Source: Candidatus Aquiluna sp. UB-MaderosW2red (GTDB taxonomy: Bacteria; Actinomycetota; Actinomycetes; Actinomycetales; Microbacteriaceae). Taken from it: a DNA stretch of 64,000 nt. This document shows, piece by piece, positions 1 to 8,247 of the stretch. The stretch is taken from contig NZ_LT627734.1 in assembly GCF_900100865.1 (NCBI RefSeq), forward strand, positions 992,001-1,056,000, in the 5' to 3' direction. Made by a program: the position numbers and the translations under genes. Positions within the stretch are counted from its first letter, which is position 1. Each line of letters starts with the position of its first letter. The notes under the pieces are model-generated. The model did no database searches. It was given only the letters and a program-made list of their open reading frames with translations, and was not told the origin of the DNA.

Positions 1-996
1 ATTATCGGACTGCCAGATCCAATCGGCGAAAATGTCTCAGGTAAGACCTTGCCTAATGGCCTAAAACTTCAGCAGATTCGCGTTCCATTTGGCGTGATTG
101 GTGTCATATACGAAGCGCGGCCGAATGTGACGATTGACATCTCGGCACTGGCCATTAAAAGCGGGAACTGCGTTGTATTAAGGGGCGGATCCGCAGCCAG
201 TAACAGTAATGCCGTGCTGGTTGAACTACTGCAAGAGGGCCTAGTGGAAGCCGGCTTGAATCCATCAGCCGCTCAGACCGTTGATCCTTTTGGTCGCGAT
301 GGCGCCCTGCAGATGATGCAGGCGCGGGGGCTTATTGATGTATTGATTCCAAGGGGGAGTGCCGGCCTGATCAAAACCGTGGTCGAGGAGTCAAAGGTGC
401 CAGTGATTGAGACTGGCGACGGCGTAGTCCACATGTTTCTCGATGATTCGGCAAACCTCGAGATGAGCCTCGCTCTAGCGTTGAACTCAAAAACCCAGCG
501 ACCTTCGGTTTGTAATGCTCTGGAGACTCTTTTGATTCATGAAGCAGCTGCCCCCAGGCTGCTTCCTAAAATCGGCCAGGAGCTAATGGCCGTGGGGGTA
601 AAGATTCACGGTTGCGAAAAGACGGTGTCGTTAGTGCCCGGAGCACTGCCGGCAACCGAGGAATCCTGGGGGACCGAGTACTTGTCTCTGGAGATCTCGG
701 TTCGGGTAGTCAAGGATTTGAATCAGGCACTAGAGCACATTGCAAAGTATTCGACCAAGCACACCGAATCCATCGTTACCGAATCCCTTTTAAACGCTCA
801 GCGTTTTTTGGATGAGGTGGATTCCGCAGTCGTGATGGTGAATGCGGCAACCCGCTTCACCGATGGTGGCGAGTTCGGCTTCGGCGCCGAGGTCGGCATC
901 TCCACTCAAAAATTGCACGCTCGGGGACCAATGGGCCTTCGCGAACTGACCAGCACCAAATGGCTGATTCGTGGTTCTGGTCAGGCGCGCAAGTAG
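1..996 (+). CDS. proA: Gamma-glutamyl phosphate reductase (glutamate-5-semialdehyde dehydrogenase), 5' end cut by window
   Basis: Second step of proline synthesis: NADPH-dependent reduction of gamma-glutamyl phosphate to glutamate-5-semialdehyde in the cytoplasm. The reading frame is open from base 1, so about the first quarter of the protein lies outside the window; the TTG at 49 is internal, because the residues before it already fit the family. ProA hallmarks are RVPFGVIGVIYEARPNVT, the glycine-rich GNCVVLRGGSAAS, PVIETGDGVVH, and QRPSVCNALETLL containing the catalytic cysteine. The C-terminal LHARGPMGLRELT is also family-typical. It is followed after 30 bp by a small membrane protein gene and nadD on the same strand. 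The family call is secure. Confidence 0.96.
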   Translation: MIGLPDPIGENVSGKTLPNGLKLQQIRVPFGVIGVIYEARPNVTIDISALAIKSGNCVVLRGGSAASNSNAVLVELLQEGLVEAGLNPSAAQTVDPFGRDGALQMMQARGLIDVLIPRGSAGLIKTVVEESKVPVIETGDGVVHMFLDDSANLEMSLALALNSKTQRPSVCNALETLLIHEAAAPRLLPKIGQELMAVGVKIHGCEKTVSLVPGALPATEESWGTEYLSLEISVRVVKDLNQALEHIAKYSTKHTESIVTESLLNAQRFLDEVDSAVVMVNAATRFTDGGEFGFGAEVGISTQKLHARGPMGLRELTSTKWLIRGSGQARK

Positions 997-1026
997 ACTA
1001 ACCAAAGATAAATCTAAGGAGCAAGA

Positions 1027-1197
1027 TTGATATCACTTTTAGCGGCCGAAGTAGTGAACCCACTTCCAGTCCCTGGAATCATGTTCGGCGTGCTCGCCTT
1101 TGGAATTTTTGCCCTAATGGGTGCCATTACCTGGTCATATCGTGATTTAGCAAATCGTAATTCACACAAGAGCAGCGGCACCGGGGCTCAGCACTAA
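1027..1197 (+). CDS. Small single-pass membrane protein, 56 aa, unknown function
   Basis: Not a recognised family. It starts with TTG, preceded by a good AAGGAG ribosome site at 1016-1021 five bases upstream, and ends at TAA 1195-1197. Residues about 17-37 (GIMFGVLAFGIFALMGAITW) form one hydrophobic helix. The short N-terminus contains NPLPVPG and the polar tail is rich in Ser, His and Gly. It sits between proA and nadD with gaps of 30 and 6 bp, so it is probably cotranscribed. The ribosome site, tight packing and clean helix support a real gene. Function is unknown. Confidence 0.7.
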   Translation: MISLLAAEVVNPLPVPGIMFGVLAFGIFALMGAITWSYRDLANRNSHKSSGTGAQH

Positions 1198-1203
1198 GTC
1201 CCT

Positions 1204-1797
1204 ATGGCAACCATAAGACCGCGCATTGGCGTGATGGGTGGAACATTCGACCCCATCCACAACGGTCACTTGGTCGCAGCCAGCGAAGTAGCAAACGCTT
1301 TTCAGTTGGACGAAGTTATCTTTGTGCCAACCGGTCTTCCCTGGCACAAAAAAACCGTCAGCAGTGCGGAACATCGCTATCTAATGACGGTTATCGCGAC
1401 CGCGGCAAACCCAAACTTCACCGTGAGTCGAGTTGATTTAGACAGACCCGGTATTACATATACCGTGGATACTTTGATAGATATTTCGGCTGCACATCCG
1501 GATGCAGACCTGTTCTTCATCTCCGGATCTGACGCTATTGCTCAGATTTTGGCTTGGAAGCAAATAGATAAAGTTTGGTCTTTAGCTCACTTTGTCGCGG
1601 TTACCAGGCCGGGCCACACCCTCGAATTGCCAGATGCCCCGGGTGCGCAGATGTCAGTTTTAGAAGTGCCCGCAATGGCAATATCTTCCACAGCTGTCCG
1701 AGAGCGATCAAATACCGGTAAGCCAATTTGGTATCTCGTCCCGGACGGAGTCGTGCAATACATCGGCAAGCACGGCCTCTATGGCGGTGCAAAGTGA
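1204..1797 (+). CDS. nadD: Nicotinate-nucleotide adenylyltransferase
   Basis: Transfers AMP from ATP to nicotinate mononucleotide, making deamido-NAD for NAD synthesis. The 197-residue protein has the nucleotidyltransferase signature [12 protein letters not shown] at residues 12-23 and the second ATP motif ISSTAVR at residues 160-166, both diagnostic of NadD. Length is normal for the family. The stop codon overlaps the GTG of the next gene (GTGA, 1794-1797). The order nadD, membrane protein, rsfS is common in actinobacteria and suggests one transcript. Confidence 0.96.
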   Translation: MATIRPRIGVMGGTFDPIHNGHLVAASEVANAFQLDEVIFVPTGLPWHKKTVSSAEHRYLMTVIATAANPNFTVSRVDLDRPGITYTVDTLIDISAAHPDADLFFISGSDAIAQILAWKQIDKVWSLAHFVAVTRPGHTLELPDAPGAQMSVLEVPAMAISSTAVRERSNTGKPIWYLVPDGVVQYIGKHGLYGGAK

Positions 1798-2522
1798 CAG
1801 AGCTACCCACCAGAAGGCAGTTGCGTGAAGCCGAAAAAAATGGCCACGCTGTCACTCGGATGGCTCCGAATAGCACTGGGGTCGAGCCCGAGTCGATAAG
1901 TCTCTATGATCATGATGACCCGAACGAGTCTTCTAATTCGGCTGAGGTTGAACCTGAAATCTTCGTCTCTCGAAAAGAACGGCGTGAGGCTGAAGCTCGG
2001 GGAGAGGTAATCGCCGATGCCACGGCCAATTCTATCCCCGGCCTAAAGCCGGTTGAGGTTAACCAGGATGCGTTGTCCGATGAGCTTTCAGATGTTCAGA
2101 TTCCCGAAGTCGAAATCCCCAGCATTGATTTCAAGGGCACCAACTTATTTTCCGAGCCGAGCACTCAGTCAATTGTCTTAGATGTAGCCCCCGAAGCGAT
2201 ATCGCTTCCAATTGAGACCGGCGAGATCACAATCACAGGCTCCATCTTGGTGTTAACTGACACGGCATCCAACACAATCACTGACTCGCTGGATGGAATG
2301 GCTCTGGATAACGCTGATCGCCAGGATGCGGTGACTGGAATAATTTCAATTGTGGAGCCAATCAGTGCTCTTGAATTGATTAGTGTTCGGCTAGATGTTG
2401 GAGTCGTTCCGCAGGCAGTATTGCGCAAGGGGTGGTGGCGCAAATGGGCGTTAGCGTTCCTGGCGCTCGGTATGGTAATTGCCGCATTAATTGCCACCAT
2501 CACAATCATGAACATCGTATAA
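1794..2522 (+). CDS. Hypothetical membrane-anchored protein with two TRRxxREAE-type motifs, 242 aa
   Basis: Function unknown. I place the start at GTG 1794, overlapping the nadD stop, because the protein then begins with [13 protein letters not shown]; an upstream in-frame start at 1728 would overlap nadD by 70 bp. Two related basic motifs occur near the N-terminus, [15 protein letters not shown] (residues about 6-20) and [16 protein letters not shown] long acidic Ser/Glu/Ile-rich stretch of low complexity follows. A basic WWRKW and one transmembrane helix ([25 protein letters not shown]) end the protein, so it should be tail-anchored with most of the chain cytoplasmic. Similar REAE-motif proteins often sit between nadD and rsfS in Microbacteriaceae, from memory. 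Confidence 0.75.
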   Translation: MTELPTRRQLREAEKNGHAVTRMAPNSTGVEPESISLYDHDDPNESSNSAEVEPEIFVSRKERREAEARGEVIADATANSIPGLKPVEVNQDALSDELSDVQIPEVEIPSIDFKGTNLFSEPSTQSIVLDVAPEAISLPIETGEITITGSILVLTDTASNTITDSLDGMALDNADRQDAVTGIISIVEPISALELISVRLDVGVVPQAVLRKGWWRKWALAFLALGMVIAALIATITIMNIV

Positions 2523-2532
2523 AGGACACTTT

Positions 2533-2889
2533 TTGCCAACCAGTAAAGAAACCATTGAACTTGCCAAGGCGGCAGCCGTTGCAGCTAGAGACAAGTTGGG
2601 TGAGAACCTAGTCGCGCTAGATGTCTCTGAGCCTTTCGTTTTGGCCGAAATATTCCTAATGGTCTCGGCGGATAATGAGACTCAGGTGCAGGCGATTGCC
2701 TCGAATGTCGAGGACGAGCTTTTCAAGCTCGGTGTCAAAACAAAGGCTCGTGAGGGCAGGGCAGCGGGTCGTTGGATACTGATTGATTTTGGGGATCTTA
2801 TTGTGCACGTCATGCATCAAGAAGAGCGTGAGTTCTATGGTCTTGAAAGACTCTGGTTGGATTGCCCGGTTGTGCCATTGGGCAATTAA
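2533..2889 (+). CDS. rsfS: Ribosomal silencing factor RsfS
   Basis: RsfS (formerly Iojap/YbeB) binds ribosomal protein uL14 and blocks joining of the ribosomal subunits in slow growth. The 118-residue protein has the family pattern: N-terminal helix ELAKAAAVAARDKLGENLVALDVS, then FVLAEIFLMVSADNETQVQAIASNVEDEL. The core is REGRAAGRWILIDFGDLIVHVMHQEEREFYGLERLWLD. The start is TTG with AAAGGA about 6 bp upstream, just after the stop of the preceding gene. Position downstream of nadD is conserved in many bacteria. Confidence 0.95.
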   Translation: MPTSKETIELAKAAAVAARDKLGENLVALDVSEPFVLAEIFLMVSADNETQVQAIASNVEDELFKLGVKTKAREGRAAGRWILIDFGDLIVHVMHQEEREFYGLERLWLDCPVVPLGN

Positions 2890-2912
2890 ATGTGTAGACT
2901 GCTCTAGTTCAA

Positions 2913-2985
2913 GGGCCTGTGGCGCAGCTGGTAGCGCACCTGCATGGCATGCAGGGGGTCAGGGGTTCAAATCCCCTCAGGTCCA
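2913..2985 (+). tRNA. tRNA-Ala (GGC)
   Basis: Complete cloverleaf. The acceptor arm is GGGCCTG with CAGGTCC (one G-T pair), the D arm is GCGC...GCGC, the anticodon stem is CCTGC/GCAGG with loop ATGGCAT, and the T arm is AGGGG-TTCAAAT-CCCCT. The discriminator is A. The anticodon GGC at 2946-2948 reads GCC alanine codons. CCA is not encoded. It lies 23 bp after rsfS and is followed directly by a terminator hairpin. Confidence 0.97.
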
Positions 2986-2989
2986 CAAA

Positions 2990-3015
2990 AAAATCTCCGA
3001 TTATTCGGGGATTTT
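2990..3015 (+). terminator. Rho-independent-like terminator after tRNA-Ala
   Basis: AAAATCTCCG at 2990-2999 pairs with CGGGGATTTT at 3006-3015, giving ten pairs with one T-G around a six-base loop. The 3' arm ends in a T run followed by CTTGTTT. It lies five bases after the tRNA. Confidence 0.7.
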
Positions 3016-3203
3016 CTTGTTTAAGTCTGTCTTTGGGGCAGATAAATAGCTGACTCAAAGGCGATTGGGATAGCTGTAAATGTTCTTATCTTCTTGATAT
3101 CATGATTTGTTTTTTTTATCTAATGTCTCGGTATTGTCAGCGATTTTTCAGTGATTTCGCTTAGGATTTGGGAAGTTTATCAAACATCTCGAAAGGGTTC
3201 CCC

Positions 3204-3953
3204 TTGGCTATTTCGCACAACCCGGTATTCAACCGAAGTCTTCAGACCGGCCTGGTAGCTGCTAATAACAGCCAGCTCAAGGTTGATCAAGAGTTCGATG
3301 CAATGACCCAGCGCCCAATGACCATGGAGGGCACCGCGTCCAAGGTATTTATCTTGTTCGCAGCCTTACTTGCGGGTGCTGGCACGACCTGGTTCTTTGA
3401 GCTTTACAGCCTGGCATTTCCTGCAATGTTTGTTGGTCTGGGCCTGGGGCTATGGGCGACATTTTCTCGTAAGGTCCGACCCGGAGTAATGGGTGCATAC
3501 GCACTGGCTCAAGGTGTCTTTATCGGTGGCTTTAGCGGGATGCTAGAGAGTCTTTATCCAGGCATCGTTCAAACTGCAGTGATTGGAACTTTGGCAACTG
3601 CGGGAGCAATGTTTGCCGCCTACCGTTTTGGTTGGGTGAAGGTAGACGCCAAGTTCACTCGTTTTATGATGTTCGCGCTAATTGGATACATGACATTTGC
3701 AGTTGTGAACCTGGGATTCTCTCTGATTGCCGGTGTTAGCGTCTACTCCTCACCATTTGGTTGGGTAATTGCCCTTTTGGGTGTTGGGCTGGCGGCTTTC
3801 ACTCTAAACCTCGACTTTGAGCAGATCACCCAGGGTGTTGCTCAGAAATGGCCAGAGCAGATGGAATGGCGTGCCGCTTTCGGGCTCACCGTGACCCTAA
3901 TCTGGCTCTACGTTGAGATTCTTCGCCTGCTGTCAATTTTCAACCAGAATTAG
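3204..3953 (+). CDS. Bax inhibitor-1/YccA family integral membrane protein
   Basis: A 249-residue protein of the Bax1-I/YccA (UPF0005) family, with a polar N-terminus of about 40 residues (NPVFNRS... MTMEGTASK) and about seven hydrophobic segments. The last contains WRAAFGLTVTLIWLYVEILRLL, the family C-terminus. Bacterial members are inner-membrane proteins thought to conduct calcium or modulate FtsH; the role here is not shown. TTG 3204 is chosen because GAAAGGG lies about 7 bp upstream and the protein then starts at the family's NPVF region. An earlier in-frame start (3168) lacks a ribosome site. It converges on dnaE2 with a 4 bp overlap. Confidence 0.88.
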   Translation: MAISHNPVFNRSLQTGLVAANNSQLKVDQEFDAMTQRPMTMEGTASKVFILFAALLAGAGTTWFFELYSLAFPAMFVGLGLGLWATFSRKVRPGVMGAYALAQGVFIGGFSGMLESLYPGIVQTAVIGTLATAGAMFAAYRFGWVKVDAKFTRFMMFALIGYMTFAVVNLGFSLIAGVSVYSSPFGWVIALLGVGLAAFTLNLDFEQITQGVAQKWPEQMEWRAAFGLTVTLIWLYVEILRLLSIFNQN

Positions 3954-6900
3954 CTTGCTTTACGCTGCCACTCAATCCACAACTGCCTGAGATCGAACGC
4001 GTTTTCAGCCAGGACAGAGACCCCTCGCACTCCGGTGCGGCGGGTCTTTCCTGATATTAGAAGTAATCGATTATTGAATAAGAGCGGGCTGCAGTGTTTT
4101 TGAGCTTCATCAAAAAAGGTGGCATCAGCGCAGCCCGTGCCATCGTCGAGACTAATGAAGACCACTCGCTTGCCACTTCGCATCGGGGGAGACTGGGTCG
4201 CTATTCTCACGCCAGCTATCAAGACTTCGGTGTTACCCCTTAGCAAGGCCAGTTCCGATGCCTTAGTAACCCCCATTTCATCAAGCATCTGTGTGAATTG
4301 ACTCAGCTCGTGATCAGAGATGTCCATCCCGGTTATCTTGATCTCTTGTTCGAGCTGCTGAGCTTTGCTGGTTTGACTGAACCCGGTTGGCAACTGATCA
4401 ATCGCCTTGAGGTCAAATTCGAGTTGAGCTAAATCTCTTTTGGGAGCGGGCTTTGCGCTGAGCTGCCTGATGCGAACCATTAGATCGCCCCTTGTGTGTT
4501 CGGCATCTTCGGATAGCGATACTCCAGCCAGAGTGTCCAGGGCTCCAATTAGGCCAAGGCGCTGCAGGGTTCTTCTTGAAGGTCTTGCTCTGATGTAAAA
4601 ATCGGGTAGATCCTCAAAGGGTTGGTGGGCTTGAATTCGTTGAACTTCGGGTGCGGAAATGCCGGATATCTCGGTAATCGCCATTCTGATTCCAATACCT
4701 TTGTCGTCTAATTCACAGCGGTACTCGTTGGTCGATTTATTGACATCGATCGGAAGAATCCTAACCCCGAGTCTTCTGGCCTCGGCCAGCAATAAGCGCT
4801 TGGGGTACATCCCCGGATCATGAGTGAGTAATCCCGATATGAACTCGGTTGGGAAATGAGTCTTTAGCCAGGCCGATTGGTAGGTAGGAACAGCAAATGC
4901 CGCACCGTGAGCCTTGCAGAACCCAAAGGAACCAAAACCTTCAAGAATGCTCCATATGCGTTCAATTACTTTGGGTTGGTAACCCCTGGCGGAAGCCGAC
5001 TTTTTGAAGTAATTTGCGATTGTTTTAGCCTTTTGCTCCTTGCCCAGCATTCGACGCATCTCATCGGCTCGGGCAAGGGTGCAGCCGGTCATAACCTGCA
5101 TGATGCGCATTAGCTGTTCGTGAAAGATCACTACCCCGTAGCTTTCTTCAAGGATTGGCCGAAGGTCCTTATGAATGTAGTCGGGCTGAATAAAACCGTG
5201 TCTGCCATCTAGGTAGGGGGCAATCATATTGCCCTTCATTGGCCCCGGTCGAAACAGCGAAATTTGCATAGTCAGATCGTTGAACTTGGTCGGTTGATGC
5301 TTCCCGGTGAGCTCTCGCTGACCGGGACTCTCAATCTGAAAAATACCCAGGGTGTTTGTAGTGCGAATTAGCTTGAAGGTTTCCGGGTCCGCCTTATCTA
5401 CTAAATCTAGGTCGAGAGTTTGGTTTTTTACTCGAGCTATCTCAGAAATCGTGTAGGCCATCGCGGATTGCATTCGGACCCCCAAAACGTCTAGTTTCAA
5501 AAAGCCCATCGGGTCCATATCGTCTTTATCAAACTGGCTCATTGGAAGACCCATACCGCTTGGCTCGGTTGGGGTCAAAGAGAGGAGCTGGTTGTTTCCG
5601 AGTATCACTCCGCAGGGGTGCATAGAAATGTGTCTCGGTAGTCGATCCAAGCGTTGAGTGATATCCACCAAAAGGTTTAGTTTGCGATCCTCTTCGGCGA
5701 GTCTTGCAAACTCGGCTAGTTCGGGCTTATTTTGCATTTCTTTCCGAAAATTTCTTGCTGAAAAACGCCAGATATTTTTCGCTATATCATCTATTTGATC
5801 TTCCTCTAAACCAAGCGCTAGGCCGGAATCTCTGACTGCCCCTCTGCCTCGATAGGTGGACTGCATAGATAAAAGCGTTACTCGCTCACCGCCATAACGA
5901 CGAAAGATATTCCGGTAGATATCGTGCCTTCTGGCTGATTCAACATCGATATCAATATCCGGCAGTGTGCTTCTTTCGGTTGATAAGAATCGCTCAAACA
6001 GCAACCCCTCACTAATCGGATCAACCCCGCTGATTCCCAAAAGGTAGTTCACCAAGGATCCTGCCCCAGAACCCCGGGCGGCTATGCGGATATTCATATC
6101 CCGAATCATCTGAGCCACATCACTCACGGTCAAAAAATAGGTTGCAAAGCCAAGCTGATTTATGGCAATCAACTCTTTTGATAAACGGTGTTGAATTTGA
6201 GCCAGTTCAGCCGCCTTGGCTCCCGAGTAGCGCCAATTTATGGCGGCATGAGATTTTTGCCAAAGCACTTCAAAGGGATTATCGGTTATCCCAAGAGCTG
6301 ATTGTTCGGGAGTCTTGGGTTTACCCCAACCGCAATCGGAGGCGGGGTCCAATCGAGCGCGGTCGGCTAGTTTTTCTGTTTCCGCCAGTAGGAGCATGGA
6401 TCTTTTTGGATCTTCGGTTATCTCCAAAGCAAGCTGAGCCATCATGGCTGCGGGCTTGAGCCAGGCCTGAGCATTTGGCTGCGGAGTAAATATGCCTAAT
6501 GGCTCTAAAAGCCTTGCAGAATCTAATACATCGGCGGTGAGGGCATCATCTGGTTCCAAATAGCGCACCGCGTTTGTTAGAACCGCGGGGATTGCGAATG
6601 CTTGAGCCAAACTCAGCGCCTTGCGGGCGTGCTGAGTGGAATTTTTTGTACCGGGCTCAGTCAAGTGGTTGGTTATTTCTATCGCAAACCCACCGCGCGG
6701 TAGCGCACTTTGCCATTGAGCTAAAAGCTCCTTGGCGGTTTTAGGGCTTGTTATTAAGGCTTTTAATAATGCCGACTCGCTGCCAAGCAAAACGGTGCAG
6801 TTCGGATTATCCGGATTTATCAGCTCGGCTAGTTCAGCAAGCTCAATGGAAATTTCTTTACTTTTTTTGTTTCGGTGGTGAGCCTTTGAGACGATTCGGC

Positions 6901-7174
6901 AAAGCGCACCCCAGCCCTTCCCGGCATTTTTACCATGGGCAAGGATTACCACCCTGCCGTGGCCCAGGACTTGTAGGCTCACCCCAATAATTGGCGTGAT
7001 ACCGGAGCTCAGGCAGGCTCCAATGTGCTTGATTGCCCCGTAGAGGCCGTTTCTGTCCGTTATTGCAAGAGAGTCAAAACCCATTGCCTTGGCTGCCACA
7101 ACCATTACCTCAGGTCTTGTGACCCCGTAGTGGTTGGAGAATGCTGAGCTGACATTTAGGTGGGTAAAGCTCAT
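3950..7174 (-). CDS. dnaE2: Error-prone DNA polymerase III alpha subunit DnaE2 (ImuC)
   Basis: Translesion C-family polymerase of the SOS response. The 1074-residue length fits DnaE2 rather than the longer DnaE1. Order: N-terminal PHP domain, palm/fingers with PDIDIDVES (D406, D408) and LKLDVLGV (D562) as catalytic aspartates, helix-hairpin-helix region, and a C-terminal OB domain (VLIAGVRIATQ...VFISLDDGTG). The PHP metal sites look damaged: HLNVSS near residue 5 replaces the usual HxH, and TDRNGL replaces TDHDGL, so PHP exonuclease activity is unlikely (inference). The ATG directly follows the TAG of the upstream DUF6504 gene. The pair lies behind a perfect LexA box. imuA and imuB, the usual partners, are not in this window. 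Confidence 0.93.
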   Translation of the reverse strand: MSFTHLNVSSAFSNHYGVTRPEVMVVAAKAMGFDSLAITDRNGLYGAIKHIGACLSSGITPIIGVSLQVLGHGRVVILAHGKNAGKGWGALCRIVSKAHHRNKKSKEISIELAELAELINPDNPNCTVLLGSESALLKALITSPKTAKELLAQWQSALPRGGFAIEITNHLTEPGTKNSTQHARKALSLAQAFAIPAVLTNAVRYLEPDDALTADVLDSARLLEPLGIFTPQPNAQAWLKPAAMMAQLALEITEDPKRSMLLLAETEKLADRARLDPASDCGWGKPKTPEQSALGITDNPFEVLWQKSHAAINWRYSGAKAAELAQIQHRLSKELIAINQLGFATYFLTVSDVAQMIRDMNIRIAARGSGAGSLVNYLLGISGVDPISEGLLFERFLSTERSTLPDIDIDVESARRHDIYRNIFRRYGGERVTLLSMQSTYRGRGAVRDSGLALGLEEDQIDDIAKNIWRFSARNFRKEMQNKPELAEFARLAEEDRKLNLLVDITQRLDRLPRHISMHPCGVILGNNQLLSLTPTEPSGMGLPMSQFDKDDMDPMGFLKLDVLGVRMQSAMAYTISEIARVKNQTLDLDLVDKADPETFKLIRTTNTLGIFQIESPGQRELTGKHQPTKFNDLTMQISLFRPGPMKGNMIAPYLDGRHGFIQPDYIHKDLRPILEESYGVVIFHEQLMRIMQVMTGCTLARADEMRRMLGKEQKAKTIANYFKKSASARGYQPKVIERIWSILEGFGSFGFCKAHGAAFAVPTYQSAWLKTHFPTEFISGLLTHDPGMYPKRLLLAEARRLGVRILPIDVNKSTNEYRCELDDKGIGIRMAITEISGISAPEVQRIQAHQPFEDLPDFYIRARPSRRTLQRLGLIGALDTLAGVSLSEDAEHTRGDLMVRIRQLSAKPAPKRDLAQLEFDLKAIDQLPTGFSQTSKAQQLEQEIKITGMDISDHELSQFTQMLDEMGVTKASELALLRGNTEVLIAGVRIATQSPPMRSGKRVVFISLDDGTGCADATFFDEAQKHCSPLLFNNRLLLISGKTRRTGVRGVSVLAENAFDLRQLWIEWQRKAS

Positions 7175-7471
7175 CTATGACCCAAGCCGGCTGATTTCCC
7201 AGCTGTTATTTATTCGATCGTGTTTTAGTTCAAAAAAGATACTGCCTTCTGCGCTGGCGGCCCAGAGTCGCCACATCTCGATTTCTAACACCGCAACCCC
7301 GGCACCCTTGGGTACGCCCTTAGCCTGATCCCACCAAAGAGTTCTTGAATACCAGCGCACCGGTCTTGAATTCACGAGGTACTGATTTGAGCGCCAATCA
7401 AAAGATACGGGTGCGCCATCAAAATCAACCAGCACCGCACCGAGTCGCTCGCCAAGCATTTCCCCAACCAT
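7175..7471 (-). CDS. DUF6504 family protein, SOS-linked
   Basis: A 98-residue protein of the actinobacterial DUF6504 type, usually encoded next to the ImuB-like Y-family polymerase or DnaE2. Visible are PVSFDWRSNQYLV, a central Trp-rich part (RWYSRTLWWDQ), MWRLWAAS, and FFELKHDRINNSWEISRL, a small beta-rich fold. Biochemical function is unknown; by context it is an accessory of translesion synthesis (inference). The ATG at 7471 lies 10 bp downstream of the LexA box with only a weak GAAAG before it. Its stop abuts the dnaE2 start, so the two are surely cotranscribed. Confidence 0.8.
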   Translation of the reverse strand: MVGEMLGERLGAVLVDFDGAPVSFDWRSNQYLVNSRPVRWYSRTLWWDQAKGVPKGAGVAVLEIEMWRLWAASAEGSIFFELKHDRINNSWEISRLGS

Positions 7472-7481
7472 CTTTCGCTAT

Positions 7482-7497
7482 TCGAACATTTGTTCGA
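7482..7497 (-). promoter_or_regulatory. LexA operator (SOS box) of DUF6504-dnaE2
   Basis: TCGAAC-ATTT-GTTCGA is a perfect palindrome with the four-base spacer of the actinobacterial LexA box. It ends 10 bp upstream of the DUF6504 start, so bound LexA would block promoter or ribosome access. Transcription of SRAP, upstream on the same strand, would read through this site unless terminated. Confidence 0.88.
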
Positions 7498-7543
7498 TTT
7501 AGGAAAGTGTATGCCTAGAGTCTCACATTTTCAAAGTGAGTTT

Positions 7544-8245
7544 TTAGATCGCCTCGATATTCCTTGCGGTGTTTTCGGAGACACTGCCGAGCGCCCTATT
7601 TACCTTGTGGTAACTAAGATTTTGAGCGACCAAATCAGACTCTTCGCTAAGGGCATCAAGCAATTCCTGAGAGGTTTCATAATCTGGGGCTAGCCAGGCG
7701 GAGATGTTCTCGGGGGAGAGCATGACTGGACTGCGATCATGGATGAAGCTCAGGTTCGGAGCGGAATCTTTGCTGAAAATAGCTGTGGTCAATTGCCAGC
7801 GCGTAGGGTCTGTTGCAAGCTTGGAGGGGTCTCTCCACCACCAATAAATGCCAGCAAAAGCCAACATTGACTCTTCGGGGTATATGTAGAAAGGCTCTTT
7901 AGTGTCGCCCACGCTTTGCCATTCGAAATAACCGCTTGCTGGCACAGCACAGCGCTTAATCAAAGCCGCCTCTTTGAAGCTTGGTTTTTCTAACACCGTT
8001 TCAATGCGCGCGTTAAATAAGGGTGCTCCGGAGATTTCCTTGGCCCAAGACGGGACTAGGCCCCAGCGTGCCGAGTGTATTTCCCTGGATGGCAAGCCAT
8101 CAATTTCCCGCTCAATAATGATCGGCACCTGCGTGCTCGGAGCTATGTTGTAGCTTCTAAAATCCTGGGACTGGTTAAACTCATCTACCTCAAAGGCCTC
8201 TGCGATAAACCCAAGGTCTTTAGCAATTACGAATCTTCCACACAT
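7544..8245 (-). CDS. SOS response-associated peptidase (SRAP, YedK/HMCES-like)
   Basis: SRAP proteins crosslink through the N-terminal cysteine to abasic sites in single-stranded DNA and shield them during replication. The 233-residue protein starts MCGRF, and all key residues are present: C2 (exposed after Met removal), N33 in SYNIAPS, E108 in GYFEWQ, and H169 in SFIHDRSPVML. ARWGLVPSWAK is also a family signature. It begins 2 bp after dedA and ends 46 bp upstream of the SOS box of DUF6504-dnaE2, so damage-tolerance genes cluster here. No SOS box is visible directly before it. Confidence 0.94.
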   Translation of the reverse strand: MCGRFVIAKDLGFIAEAFEVDEFNQSQDFRSYNIAPSTQVPIIIEREIDGLPSREIHSARWGLVPSWAKEISGAPLFNARIETVLEKPSFKEAALIKRCAVPASGYFEWQSVGDTKEPFYIYPEESMLAFAGIYWWWRDPSKLATDPTRWQLTTAIFSKDSAPNLSFIHDRSPVMLSPENISAWLAPDYETSQELLDALSEESDLVAQNLSYHKVNRALGSVSENTARNIEAI

Positions 8246-8247
8246 CT

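Noticed and set aside
790-1005. Antisense and alternative-frame open frames across proA, comEC, leuS, dnaJ and dusB
   Set aside because: They lie wholly inside well-supported genes, lack ribosome sites and encode low-complexity Arg/Ser/Pro-rich peptides typical of shadow frames.
7522-7546. CTCAC...GTGAG hairpin followed by TTTTT on the plus strand, terminator-like
   Set aside because: No plus-strand gene ends there; on the minus strand, where SRAP ends, no T run follows.
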